A stretch of 64,000 nucleotides of DNA from Desulfitobacterium chlororespirans DSM 11544 (GTDB lineage: Bacteria; Bacillota; Desulfitobacteriia; Desulfitobacteriales; Desulfitobacteriaceae), in the NCBI RefSeq assembly GCF_900143285.1, contig NZ_FRDN01000004.1, positions 189,878-253,877 on the forward strand. The letters are read 5' to 3'. The notes below the pieces were generated by a model. The model was given only the letters and a program-made list of their open reading frames with translations, searched no databases and was not told the origin of the DNA. Position 1 is the first letter of the stretch, and the number at the start of each line of letters is the position of its first letter. Shown piece after piece: positions 1 to 9,800 of this stretch. The translations under genes and the position numbers were made by a program.

Positions 1-472
1 CCTCAGTGATAAAGGTTTTATGAGCATTGATATAGATCTTACCGTTCCTGCGTGTTGCCGTAGCCATCATGGCACTGTCATCGGACCCCGCCCCCGGCTC
101 AGTGATACCAAGGCTGAATGCGCATAACCCTTTCTTGGCATACTCCATGGTTATCGCTTTTTGTTGCTCATTGCCAAAGTGCAGAATATCATCGATTAAC
201 AAGGAGTTGGAAAAGCAAGGAAAGGGTACGCCGAATTTTGACATTTCTTCGGTGACAAGCATCTGGGTCGTAATGTCGCAGGGGGTGCCGCCGTATTCCT
301 CCGGAATACCCAAAAGGGCAAAGCCGTGTTCAACAAAGGCCTCCGCAATTTTTTGAGGGAATGCATGGTTGTCGTCACACTCTTTCAGATATTCATTGGT
401 GGCCACCTCTTTGAGCACCTCGCGCAGCCCTTCAAGCAGCAATTCCTGCTCTTCCGTCAGTCTGAAATCCAT
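1..472 (-). CDS. CaiA-like acyl-CoA dehydrogenase, N-terminal part (runs off the window)
   Basis: The reading frame is open from an ATG at 472 to the window edge, giving about 157 residues. It begins MDFRLTEEQELLLEGLRE and contains IPEEYGG and SLGITEPGAGSD, the N-terminal helical domain and flavin-proximal strand of FAD acyl-CoA dehydrogenases. The opening and the TEPGAGSD block are very close to CaiA, the crotonobetainyl-CoA reductase of carnitine metabolism, but the catalytic C-terminal half is outside the window, so the substrate is inferred. The ribosome binding site AAGGGG lies about ten bases upstream. A consensus sigma-54 promoter and a long inverted repeat lie between this gene and a divergent sigma-54 activator, which strongly suggests activator-dependent expression. 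Confidence 0.85.
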   Translation of the reverse strand, partial: MDFRLTEEQELLLEGLREVLKEVATNEYLKECDDNHAFPQKIAEAFVEHGFALLGIPEEYGGTPCDITTQMLVTEEMSKFGVPFPCFSNSLLIDDILHFGNEQQKAITMEYAKKGLCAFSLGITEPGAGSDDSAMMATATRRNGKIYINAHKTFITE

Positions 473-522
473 TTTTCCATTACCCCTTTTCATCTTTTTT
501 GACTAGTCGCAGTACAATGCAA

Positions 523-540
523 TGCAATTAACGTGCCAGG
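523..540 (-). promoter_or_regulatory. Sigma-54 (-24/-12) promoter of the acyl-CoA dehydrogenase gene
   Basis: Read on the minus strand the site is CTGGCACG-TTAA-TTGCA, matching TGGCACG-N4-TTGCW at every conserved position. It lies about 50 bases upstream of the start at 472. The divergent gene encodes a sigma-54 activator with an intact GAFTGA motif, so enzyme, promoter and activator form a coherent set. Confidence 0.85.
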
Positions 541-600
541 TTTCACAAATCCTTGAGTCCCTTATTTTTCAGGGTGAGGCCTTGGCACGCCCAAAGAAAA

Positions 601-649
601 ATGACCGAAATTCAAGACACCGGGGCAACTTGTCTCAAATATCGGTCAT
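601..649. promoter_or_regulatory. Inverted repeat, likely upstream activating site
   Basis: Two 19-base arms (601-619 and 631-649) match at 16 positions around an 11-base spacer. The outer seven bases, ATGACCG and CGGTCAT, pair perfectly. The site lies 60-110 bases upstream of the -24 element at 540, the usual place for an enhancer site of a sigma-54 activator. It is also upstream of the activator's own promoter, so autoregulation is possible. Binding by the neighbouring protein is inferred. Confidence 0.6.
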
Positions 650-719
650 ACCCATCCCAAATCCCAGGGATTTTTTGAATTACTGTCGAAATTAAATTCA
701 GCAGGGCAGTCCAAGCTTG

Positions 720-728
720 TGCTATAAT
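720..728 (+). promoter_or_regulatory. Extended -10 promoter of the sigma-54 activator gene
   Basis: TGCTATAAT is an exact extended -10 element about 50 bases upstream of the GTG start at 781. No good -35 hexamer is visible at the expected distance, which fits an extended -10 promoter read by the housekeeping sigma factor. Confidence 0.5.
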
Positions 729-780
729 TATCAATGTAAGCATCAGCAACTTAATGGTATCCGTAAGGAGGCGACATTGA

Positions 781-2724
781 GTGTTTGCTAAATATAATCA
801 TGAAAAAACCAAAACGATTTATTATGACTTTATTAACAATCATGCCAATGTTGAATTAGCTTATTTAAGAAAGGATATTATCCATTCCTGGAAACGCTGC
901 AATGCAGCGCCTATTGATCCTTTTAAATCCAAATTTTCGTTTCCGGCGGAATTTGCTGATCTTGATTCTTTTACCAAGCGAGAATGGGATTATGACCGAT
1001 TTGTGGTCAATAATAAATTAGCCTTGGAATTCTATGATTTTTTAATATCGATTCACGCTGCCATTTATTATACTGACTTAAACTTGAATATTATAAGAAG
1101 TTATGGGGATTCTGATTTACTTAAACGATTAGCCAAACTAAATTGGGATATCGGAACCAACTTATCTGAAGAAAATATTGGGACCAATGCAGCTGCTTTA
1201 TCCTTTCAGACAAAAAAGTTAGAGGTCGTTGTCGGTGCAGAACATTACTGCAAAATATTGCACCCTTATGTCACGGCATCCTGCCAGTTTAATTCTTCGT
1301 ATTGGGTTATCATCGCCAATCATTCCAAGTTTTCTCCTTTTTTAAGCAAGTATATCGAGCTGTACACAAGCTATATCAGTTATAGAAATCAAGCGGAAGA
1401 AAATAAGCTGGCTCTCGCCATATCACCTCTATATACCGAAGATAAGCTAAACCCCAAAGCTAAAATCCTGATCAATGAAATTGGCAAAATCATCGATGTC
1501 AGCAAAAGAGGGATTCGCTTTTTCAATCTTCCTCCCAATAGCTTTAAAAATAAGTATCTAAAAACACTCATTCCTGATTTGGAGCCTGCCTTGCGTTTCT
1601 TAAGCTCTAATGACATTCATCATTTGGACTTAATAGTGCGAAATGTTCCCATGCATGTCTACTGCCAGTCGGTTAGAAATAATGAAAGCAATATCTATGG
1701 AATGGTCATTACTCTGGAATCCAAGGAGCCTCTTAACCAAAAAGCACGCAGCACTTATCATTTCAGTGATTTAATCGGAATGAGCCCCCGATTTATGCGT
1801 ATTAAAAAAATGGCGGAACGTGCTTCTTTAAATTCCAGCAATGTCCTTATCTATGGAGAGAGCGGGACAGGCAAGGAATTATTTGCCCAAGCCATCCATA
1901 ATAGCAGTGAACGAAAACATGGTCCTTTTATCTCCATAAACTGTGCTGTTTTACCAAAGGAGCTTATTGCCAGCGAATTATTTGGTTATGCAGAAGGTGC
2001 TTTTACTGGTGCCCGCAAAGGAGGCGCACCGGGAAAATTCGAGTTGGCGCAAGGCGGAACTCTTTTTCTGGATGAAATCGCCGAGATGCCCATCGATATG
2101 CAATCTGCTCTATTACGGGTATTGGAAGAAAGACAAATTATGCGGCTCGGTGATGATAAACTTATTGACCTTGACGTACGGATTATAAGTGCTACAAATA
2201 AAAATCTAAGTGAAGCTATCGCCAATAAAACGTTTCGCTTGGATTTATATTATCGGTTAAATGTTATTCCTCTCGAACTAATCCCCCTGCGTGAGCGCAG
2301 CGAAGATATCCCCCTTTTGATTGAATACTATGTAAATCTTTATAATGAACAATTTCAGACGAATATTTCCGGGTTTACACCGGATGCTCTGGCTATGCTG
2401 AAAGAATACAACTGGCCCGGCAATGTGCGGGAACTTCGCAATATAGTTGAGAGAGGAATTAATCTGTGTTTCTCCGATTATATTACTGTTGAAGACCTTC
2501 CCACTGAAGTTGCAGAGTATACTTTCCATAGGGAAAACCTAAGTATCACTCATAGCAATAACACCGTCTTTCAGGAATACAAAAAAAAGATCGCAGAGAT
2601 GAATCAAATAAAAGATTCACTTGCCAAATGCAATGGCAATAAAGTAAAAGCAGCTCATCTTATGGGGCTTTCGCGGTCAAAATTCTACCGTAAATTGAGA
2701 GAATATAATTTAGTGAACAAATGA
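781..2724 (+). CDS. Sigma-54-dependent transcriptional activator (AcoR/RocR-like)
   Basis: A 647-residue enhancer-binding protein. Residues about 60-200 look like a GAF-type sensor as in AcoR. The central AAA+ domain (about 325-560) has Walker A GESGTGKE near residue 360, the sigma-54-contacting GAFTGA loop near 406 and Walker B GGTLFLDEI. The C-terminus (about 610-645) is a Fis-type helix-turn-helix with KVKAAHLMGLSRSKFYRKL. The start is a GTG ten bases after AAGGAGG; no ATG fits. It is divergent from the CaiA-like gene, whose promoter is of the -24/-12 type, so it most likely activates that gene in response to a metabolite such as a betaine or acyl-CoA derivative (inference). Its DNA is more AT-rich than that of its neighbours. 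Confidence 0.9.
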   Translation: MFAKYNHEKTKTIYYDFINNHANVELAYLRKDIIHSWKRCNAAPIDPFKSKFSFPAEFADLDSFTKREWDYDRFVVNNKLALEFYDFLISIHAAIYYTDLNLNIIRSYGDSDLLKRLAKLNWDIGTNLSEENIGTNAAALSFQTKKLEVVVGAEHYCKILHPYVTASCQFNSSYWVIIANHSKFSPFLSKYIELYTSYISYRNQAEENKLALAISPLYTEDKLNPKAKILINEIGKIIDVSKRGIRFFNLPPNSFKNKYLKTLIPDLEPALRFLSSNDIHHLDLIVRNVPMHVYCQSVRNNESNIYGMVITLESKEPLNQKARSTYHFSDLIGMSPRFMRIKKMAERASLNSSNVLIYGESGTGKELFAQAIHNSSERKHGPFISINCAVLPKELIASELFGYAEGAFTGARKGGAPGKFELAQGGTLFLDEIAEMPIDMQSALLRVLEERQIMRLGDDKLIDLDVRIISATNKNLSEAIANKTFRLDLYYRLNVIPLELIPLRERSEDIPLLIEYYVNLYNEQFQTNISGFTPDALAMLKEYNWPGNVRELRNIVERGINLCFSDYITVEDLPTEVAEYTFHRENLSITHSNNTVFQEYKKKIAEMNQIKDSLAKCNGNKVKAAHLMGLSRSKFYRKLREYNLVNK

Positions 2725-2834
2725 ACAACAACCGCCGCAGGCGGGCCAGTTTTCATCACCATACACAGCACACACCGTAATCTGACCACTATCCGGGTAG
2801 CCGGCCTTCCCTACTGCCCTTCAGATGCAGATAC

Positions 2835-2999
2835 TCAAACGGTGTATAACTTCTCCGCTTCGGAACCGCTCTTCTTGAATCCCTTGAAAATCACCATCCA
2901 AACTCCAATGTAAATAAACATAATCAGGATATCCGTAACAGCCTGAGCATCGGCAAGACCTTTGAAACCTAAGAGATTTGTCAAGCCTTCGAATCCCTC
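2835..2999 (-). pseudogene. C-terminal remnant of a membrane transporter
   Basis: A 54-codon open stretch without a start follows an in-frame TGA. It reads as a hydrophobic helix (TDILIMFIYIGVWMVIF) followed by a basic, charged tail (KGFKKSGSEAEKLYTV) and a stop. That is the usual look of the cytoplasmic end of a secondary transporter, but I cannot name the family. There is no ribosome binding site or upstream coding sequence, so it is best read as a decayed 3' end. The rest of 2725-3240 holds only the terminator at 3064-3114 and unassigned sequence. Confidence 0.4.
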
Positions 3000-3063
3000 T
3001 CAAGCCATTAGAGCTAGACCTCCCATCTGATGGAATCTGTGACACATACCCCCATAATAGAAA

Positions 3064-3114
3064 AGCTCCTGGGATTGTCTTGCTACAAAGCAATCCCAGG
3101 AGCTGACTTTTTTT
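3064..3114 (+). terminator. Rho-independent terminator after the sigma-54 activator gene
   Basis: A perfect 14-bp stem (AGCTCCTGGGATTG with CAATCCCAGGAGCT), a 13-base loop and a run of seven T after GAC. It is oriented to stop rightward transcription. Confidence 0.85.
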
Positions 3115-3240
3115 GCATGTAAAGCCCCCATAGGGCCACTTATCTTTAAAAGTATATTCTGCCCTATCAGGATTTACCGATGGTCTCTACTTATTCCACC
3201 CTCTTTTTCTGATTTCTTAAAGTGCTTAAGATGCACCCTT

Positions 3241-6200
3241 TCATCGGATCAGTTGCTGAAAGATCCGCTGCTCAAGCTGCTCGGACGGTGTGTCTATGCG
3301 CTCACCGTCAATGGCGGCATACACTCCTTGGCCGGGGTGATTTTCCTTTAAGCGGATGGTTCTGGCCGTTACAAAGGAGTCCATTTTCAGCTTTCGGATC
3401 TTACCGGAAATGGCTGCGAACAACTCTTTCGATCCTTGATCTGTACATTTGTCACAGGTACACAGAGTAAGCTCATGGGTTACAAAAGCAGAATCCGCCA
3501 TTCTACGGTCATGTTTGGCAACAGGTTCCCTTTTCACAGCTTCATAATGGGTATGCAGCAATTTGTGGGCCAGGGGTGAATTGGCTTCTCCGTAATACTC
3601 ATCATAAAGGCGCAGGATATCGGGGTTTTCCTGAGATTTGCGATACCGGGAGGTTTGATCGATATTGACGAGAACCTGCTGCCGCTTCTCCAGAGTATCG
3701 ATCTTCTCCGGCACCGGATGTCCCGCTCCGCAGATACAGCCCCCCGGGCAGGCCATTACTTCGATCAGATCATAGCCTACTTCCGCCCCCTCAATGATCT
3801 TCTCCAGAATCGGCTCAACATTGTGCAGCCCGCTGATCACCGCTACATTGACCTTCTTGCCTTTGGCTTCCACGGCAGCCTCTTTGATCCCCTGGAGTCC
3901 GCGCACTTCCTGATAATCCAGCCGGTCGGTAATCGCCTCCCCGGTCAGTTTCTCCACAGCCATCCGCAGGGCCGCTTCCGCCACGCCCCCTGAGGCCCCA
4001 AAGAGAATCCCCGCCCCGGATACCCGTTTATAGGGTTCACAGAAATCCTGAGGCTCCACATCTGCGGGCTCGATCAACTTAATATCCGCCATTTCCAGCA
4101 TTTCGGTGGAGGTTAGCACAGCATCCACATCCCGGATTCCATCCGTTGCAAACTCCGGACGGGCCGCCTCATACTTCTTGGCAATGCAAGGAACAATAGA
4201 GACCACATAAAGATCCTTGGGATCGATTTCCGACAGTTCTGTAAAGTGATTTTTCACCGTAGCTCCCATCATCATCTGGGGGGATTTGCAGCTGGAGAGA
4301 TAAGGAATGATTTCCGGATAGCGGCGTTCCACGAAATTGACCCAGCCCGGACAACAGGAGGTAAACTGGGGGATCCGCTCCTGGCTTTGCAGACGGGTTA
4401 AAAATTCCGTAGTTTCTTCCACAATGGTCAAATCCGCGGCAAAGGTAAAATCAAAGACTTTATCAAAGCCCATCTTTTTCAGAAGTCCGGCAATGAATTG
4501 GGAGGCCTCCTGATAGGAAATCCCATACTGGGAAGATACCACACTGCGTACTGCCGGAGCCACAAAAGCTACGGTCGTTTTGCCCGGATCATTGATGGCT
4601 CTGAATACCCTGCCGATTTCACTGCGGTAATCCAAAGCGCCGCAAGGACAGGCATTCACACACTGGCCGCAGCTGACGCAGTCGGTCTGATCCAGAGGCA
4701 GTCCGCTCTTCGTCCCCACCAGCTGACGGCCATGCTTCATATAGAAGCTCAGAATATCGGGGCCTTCCACTTCTGCGCAGGCGGCGATACAACGGCCGCA
4801 GGAGATGCATTTGTTGTGGTCGCGGATGATGATGGAGTGATCCTCGACGATGGGGATATAAGGGCGTTCATGGACCGGTTTTTTAAACTCAATATGGTGC
4901 AGACTGGCTTCCTGGCGCAAATCACAGTCATAACGCTCATAGCAGCCGCACTTTAAGCAGCGTCGGGCTTCCGCTCTTGCGGTCTCTTCACTGAGCCCAG
5001 TCTCCACTTCCCGGAAATTATCCCGCCGTTCCGCCGGTGGCAGTGCCGGCATAGGAGCCCGTTTCAGCCGCGGAGTCTTCTCGAATTCCCATTGGGGCAG
5101 ATCTTCCAGGGACCCGCGGCTGCAGCTGTAATCCACAGGCTGCTCCTTGACATAGCCTTTCATCAAAAAGCTGTCCATGGCCTCCGCCGCATGACGTCCG
5201 GCCGCCACGGCCTGAATGACTGTAGCCGGACCTGTGACACAGTCGCCGCCGGCAAAGATCTTCATCTCGGAAGTCTGCATGGTCTTGCCGTTGATTTCGA
5301 TATCTCCCCACTTATTCAGCTTGACAGGAAGGTCATGATATAAGAACTGGGTATTGGTACTTTGACCGATGGCCCCGATAATCGTATCCGCTTCCAAGGC
5401 CGTTTCACTGCCTTCAATGGGAATTGGCCGGCGCCGGCCGGAACGGTCCGGCTCCCCAAGGGTCATCTTGATACAATGGAGCAGCTTGCGCCCACCTTCG
5501 CTGACGATCTTATGGGGGGCGGTTAAAAAGTACATTTCAACCCCCTCATGAATCGCTTCTTCCACTTCATAGGATTCCGCAGGCATTTCTTCCCGGGTCC
5601 GGCGATAGACCAGCTTGACGGAGCCCGCCCCTTTACGCAGCGCGGTTCGGGCGCAGTCGATGGCCGTATTGCCCCCGCCGATGACAACCACGTTTTTTCC
5701 CAGCTTAAGGTCTGCTCCCTTCGTCACCTGCTCCAGGAAGTTTATACCCAGCCAGACTCCTTCCAGATTGTCCCCTTCGATCTGCAGGGGCGTTGCCCGC
5801 CAGGAGCCAATAGCCAGATAGACGGCATCAAAGTCCTGATGCAGATCCTCCAACCGGATATGGGTGCCCAGGGCTTTGTTGGTCATGATCTTAACGCCCA
5901 GCTCCGCAATCAGTCCGATCTCCCGATCCAGGATCTCCTTGGGGAGGCGGTATTCCGGAATTCCGTAGCGCATCATGCCCCCGGCCCGGGGGTGGCGCTC
6001 AAATACGGTGATATCATGTCCCTGAATGGCGCTGTAATAAGCAGCACTCAGCCCTGAGGGACCGGCGCCTACCACGGCAATTTTTTTGCCGGTAGATGCT
6101 TTTTTACGAGGTGCCCAAGGTTGTTCATGGGCAATATCCCAGTCGGCAATAAATCGTTTGACATGATTGATGGCCACCGGCTCATCGATTAAATTCCGGC

Positions 6201-6693
6201 GGCATTGGGCCTCACAGGGATGGGGACAGACTCTTCCGCAAACGATGGGAAAAGGGTTGCGCTCTTTAATCATCTTAATCGCCGTCTCAAAATTGCCGTT
6301 GCCCGCATGACTCAGGTAAGATTGGATATCGATATTGGCCGGGCAGGTCATGACACAGGGCGCCACACAGTCGGCATTATGATCCGCCAGAATCTGTTCC
6401 AGACGAATTTTGCGGTAATGCTCCAGCCTCGGACTGTTGGTATGAATGAGCATACCTTCCTGAATCGGAGTATGGCAGGCTTTCACATCCTGTTGCTCGC
6501 TGCCTTCTCCCAACTCCACCACACATAGCCCGCAGTTGCCGTTAGAACGCTCCAGCCGGATATCGTAACATAAATGGGGGATATGGATATCCTCCTGAAG
6601 CAAAGCCTGAAGAATCGTCAGATCACCATAGACTTCCATCTGTCGTCCATTGACAGTTACCCTGATTCGTCGCTGCTTCGTTACTTCTTTCAT
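3241..6693 (-). CDS. [FeFe] hydrogenase fused to a GltD-type NAD(P)H:flavin oxidoreductase
   Basis: A 1150-residue multidomain redox protein with no signal peptide, so cytoplasmic. In order: a [2Fe-2S] ferredoxin domain (cysteines near 42, 54, 57, 73); a GltD-type Cys-rich segment (about 105-165); an FAD site GAGPSGLSAAY at 209; an NAD(P) site GGGNTAID at 339; a further Cys cluster near 579-590; two [4Fe-4S] ferredoxin motifs (about 629-640 and 672-684); and the H-cluster domain with FTSCCPGW (C780/C781), VPC (C836) and MACPGGC (C982/C986). All four H-cluster cysteines and the proton-relay cysteine are present. A small-subunit-like segment and a CTCDKC tail follow. The order suggests direct exchange between NAD(P)H and H2 in one chain. 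RBS AAAGGAG. No maturation genes are nearby. Confidence 0.9.
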   Translation of the reverse strand: MKEVTKQRRIRVTVNGRQMEVYGDLTILQALLQEDIHIPHLCYDIRLERSNGNCGLCVVELGEGSEQQDVKACHTPIQEGMLIHTNSPRLEHYRKIRLEQILADHNADCVAPCVMTCPANIDIQSYLSHAGNGNFETAIKMIKERNPFPIVCGRVCPHPCEAQCRRNLIDEPVAINHVKRFIADWDIAHEQPWAPRKKASTGKKIAVVGAGPSGLSAAYYSAIQGHDITVFERHPRAGGMMRYGIPEYRLPKEILDREIGLIAELGVKIMTNKALGTHIRLEDLHQDFDAVYLAIGSWRATPLQIEGDNLEGVWLGINFLEQVTKGADLKLGKNVVVIGGGNTAIDCARTALRKGAGSVKLVYRRTREEMPAESYEVEEAIHEGVEMYFLTAPHKIVSEGGRKLLHCIKMTLGEPDRSGRRRPIPIEGSETALEADTIIGAIGQSTNTQFLYHDLPVKLNKWGDIEINGKTMQTSEMKIFAGGDCVTGPATVIQAVAAGRHAAEAMDSFLMKGYVKEQPVDYSCSRGSLEDLPQWEFEKTPRLKRAPMPALPPAERRDNFREVETGLSEETARAEARRCLKCGCYERYDCDLRQEASLHHIEFKKPVHERPYIPIVEDHSIIIRDHNKCISCGRCIAACAEVEGPDILSFYMKHGRQLVGTKSGLPLDQTDCVSCGQCVNACPCGALDYRSEIGRVFRAINDPGKTTVAFVAPAVRSVVSSQYGISYQEASQFIAGLLKKMGFDKVFDFTFAADLTIVEETTEFLTRLQSQERIPQFTSCCPGWVNFVERRYPEIIPYLSSCKSPQMMMGATVKNHFTELSEIDPKDLYVVSIVPCIAKKYEAARPEFATDGIRDVDAVLTSTEMLEMADIKLIEPADVEPQDFCEPYKRVSGAGILFGASGGVAEAALRMAVEKLTGEAITDRLDYQEVRGLQGIKEAAVEAKGKKVNVAVISGLHNVEPILEKIIEGAEVGYDLIEVMACPGGCICGAGHPVPEKIDTLEKRQQVLVNIDQTSRYRKSQENPDILRLYDEYYGEANSPLAHKLLHTHYEAVKREPVAKHDRRMADSAFVTHELTLCTCDKCTDQGSKELFAAISGKIRKLKMDSFVTARTIRLKENHPGQGVYAAIDGERIDTPSEQLEQRIFQQLIR

Positions 6694-6757
6694 CCCTTAC
6701 CGCTCCTTTGCCTATGATCTTTTCGTTTGCCGGTCTCTTCTCCTTGTGCTTGAAGTA

Positions 6758-6786
6758 ATTTTCACTATTTTTCACTGTTTTGTCAA
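6758..6786 (-). promoter_or_regulatory. Likely sigma-A promoter of the hydrogenase gene
   Basis: On the minus strand a perfect -35 TTGACA (6781-6786) is 17 bases from GAAAAT (6758-6763), a weak -10. The repeated AGTGAAAA blocks between and after them may be regulatory. Confidence 0.5.
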
Positions 6787-6820
6787 GACCTTATTTACTG
6801 ATTACATTTATCTATAATCT

Positions 6821-6843
6821 AACCGCGCCAAAATGGCGCGGTT
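6821..6843 (-). terminator. Hairpin after the STAND NTPase gene
   Basis: A 9-bp perfect stem (AACCGCGCC with GGCGCGGTT) and a 5-base loop just after the stop at 6867. No long T-run follows, so termination is likely but not textbook. Confidence 0.5.
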
Positions 6844-6866
6844 TACTACAATATCCACTAAAAGAT

Positions 6867-9800
6867 TCAACTCTTGATTGGCTCATAATTCCCGTCCAGA
6901 AACCTTAAGTAGGTACCCTCCACTTCGTTGATAAACCTCAAAGTGTCATCATAAACGCCCAGCTCTTTTAACAAAAAAACATCCTTTATCTCATAGAGTA
7001 ATATCCTCCATCTGTCGCTGTCTTTTTTACATATCTTCTCCCTTTTTTGCAGTTCTTTCAGTCTTATCCTTCTTATTTGACTCGGCAATTCAGTCCAAAA
7101 CTCAGCGATTGACAAGTGTTCGATCATCACCAGCTCGTCACTAATCAGGCAGCCCAGAGAGCGGAAAACGCCCTTTTCCGTGTATTCAGCCTGCATCCTG
7201 CAAAGGGCCAGATGCTTTAAGACCTTACTATCGTCACCTCCATCACCCAGCTCATCCAAATAACGTTTTAGGGCAGGTTCCACATAGGTTTGATTGAAGT
7301 GAAAGGGATTCAGCTCCTCAAACAGCCGGTACATGCATCCTTCCCAATCATATCGTCGGAAATGATACGTTCCCATATCCACATAGCCGATGCTTGCCTG
7401 GCTTCCCCAATCATATTTTGTGACATACTTAATTTTGCTAGAATTATCTCCCCATACATCCTGATAGTATTCTGCCAATTCTTTCTCATTGCATCCCATA
7501 ACCATAATAGAAGCATGACAGAAGATAAAGAGTGGGATATGGAGAAAACGCACCCATTGCTCATCTCTGATCAGCAGATTCTCAAAAACAAGGTCATAAA
7601 ATTCAGGGTCATGCTTCAGATAGGATAGATAAACATCCTCCGCCAAGAATTGATTGACCCGCAGCACAGGCTCATCCCGATACATAAAGATAATAAAGCT
7701 TTCCGTGCAAAAGTTTATGAGCTTTTTTATTAATTCCAGATCTTCCCGGCCAATATAGGACAAGAGCATCATATAAAGACTGCTTTCCCGTTCAGGAAGC
7801 TCATCTCCCGATGTTTCCAAAGTAGCCAGAAGCAGTTCCACAGATTCTTTGGTCTGCAGAAAGTTATAGATATAATAGGGCGTCCCCGTATTAAGGGTCT
7901 TTTTCAGCTCTTCTTTCAGCTCCGGATTGAGGCCGCTCTCAGCAATCATCTCCACAATCTGTTCATCTTCCAGGTCGGTTTCGCCTGGGCCCAAAAGCCA
8001 GGTTTCAGCATCTTCCTTAACGGCTTCGAGGACCCGCTCTTCTTGATCCATACCCCCATGTGGCGGCTTTGCAAAGGCGGCTTTTCTTCTTTCTAAAGGC
8101 ACCGGTTCTCTGCCGCATAAGTCGAGTACCTGCCGTCCGAATTCTTTGGTATAGCGCAGGCCGAATTCCTTAAGCAAGTCCGGGATATCATCGATCAACC
8201 TATCCAGCTGCATATCCATTGCGAATTCTTCGAGAAACTCCAATTCAGAAAGGATCCTATCCTTCAAATTCCTTTTTATGCGTGGAAAATAAGTCTCATA
8301 AAATACACCGTACTCTTCCGGAAACACGTCCCGGAATTTTTCCATAGCCCGATAATGATAGATGCTGGAGGCTTCCTCATAGTATTTATCAATCACGGCC
8401 TTGCCGCTGAAAACCATCCCTTTTTGGCTACAGCGGCCAATAATATCCGGCAGATTATGTAGGTCTGTGTATTGAGCTTCCGGATCACTGCTGCCCATAG
8501 TTAAGCAATAATTCTTTATCTCCCTTTCTAAAAACCGCCCAAGAGCAGGATGTCTTTCCGGGTTATAACAGCGCAGCAGATGAAAAAACCTATGCAGGTG
8601 TTCGTATTCATAGGGGAAGGTGTCCACATCCCAATTCCAACTGCCGTCATAGTCCCTATAGCTGTCACCATAGTCCTGGTAATGTAAGATACATTCCTCG
8701 ACAATAAGATCAGCAACTCTCCTGCTGCACTTCATGGATAGATGTTCCAGGAGAAATTGCACCTGGTTGTAGAACGTGCAGCATTGTAAAAGGAGCGGAA
8801 TATAGTGCTCACCGTTTTCTTCAAGGTGCTGATACAGAAAATCCTGTACGGCCGGCATACTGAACCTTAACATGACGGCTTCTTCTTCCTCATCGTAAAA
8901 CGATTTAAGCATCGTCTTCTCCAGCTCCGCTATGGTCTCGCTCAAATTCTTTACCGTGGTTTGCTTGGTGCAATCATGAATATATTTTTGGTAGCAACGA
9001 GCCATATCCGTTAAAAGCATGGGGGTCGAAGAAATCAGCAAAAGCATGGCCACCATTTGAGCTTCCGGAGAGAGATCCACAAAGATCGATTTCCAGAAGG
9101 CGCTGGGGTTGTCAAAGTAGTCACATAACTCCTCATAATAGTCTTGAGAAGAACACCCTCTGTCAGGTTCCCAGGCCAGAAATAACGCCAGCACACGTGG
9201 ATTATAATTCCGGTGACTTACAATCTCACTGGACTTGGCGAACAAATAATCCACATAGTGATAATCAAGATGCGAGGCATAAAGATGGCGAAACAGGATG
9301 CTGGCCTTTTCATCCTCGCCGTACTCTTCCATGGTGCAGATTAATGCGTATTGAGCCAGAGTTTCTCTGAGGGCAGGGTGTTTTTGCAAGCCTTGTTGGA
9401 GAATATATTCTCTTGTGGTAAGAATCAGACGCTTCTGGCCCTTGGACTCAATAATACGCCTGATCAGCTTGTCCAGGCGATTTTCATCGTTTCTTCGTGT
9501 ATAGTCATCATGAAAGATGCTGCCCCAAAAGTCGTCCAGGATGATGACTTGCTTTTGCTGATCATCCATCATCGCGTAGACATCATGAATGGAATTGGCC
9601 CAGATGAATCCGGCCAGATTGTCCGGCTGCAGGTAAGCCAGAGCCAATAGGTAAGCCATGGTCGTTTTGCCTACGCCGGGCTCCCCCGAGATCACAATGA
9701 CCTGGTTCTGAGACCACTCCCGCAATGCCTGGCGGTAAATCCTGGTGGGGGCAAAAACTTTTGACGCTTTAATAGCATCCTTCAGATCTTCTGACGACTC

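Noticed and set aside
577-600. A second TTGGCACG motif on the plus strand near the sigma-54 promoter
   Set aside because: No TTGC block lies at the right distance; the bases four on are AAGAA, so it is not a -24/-12 promoter.
2821-3093. A 90-codon frame on the minus strand
   Set aside because: It covers the terminator and has odd composition; the other minus-strand frame shows a clear transporter end (2835-2999).
5548-6057. Long plus-strand frames within the hydrogenase gene
   Set aside because: They are antisense shadows of a well-supported gene with no ribosome binding site or family motif.
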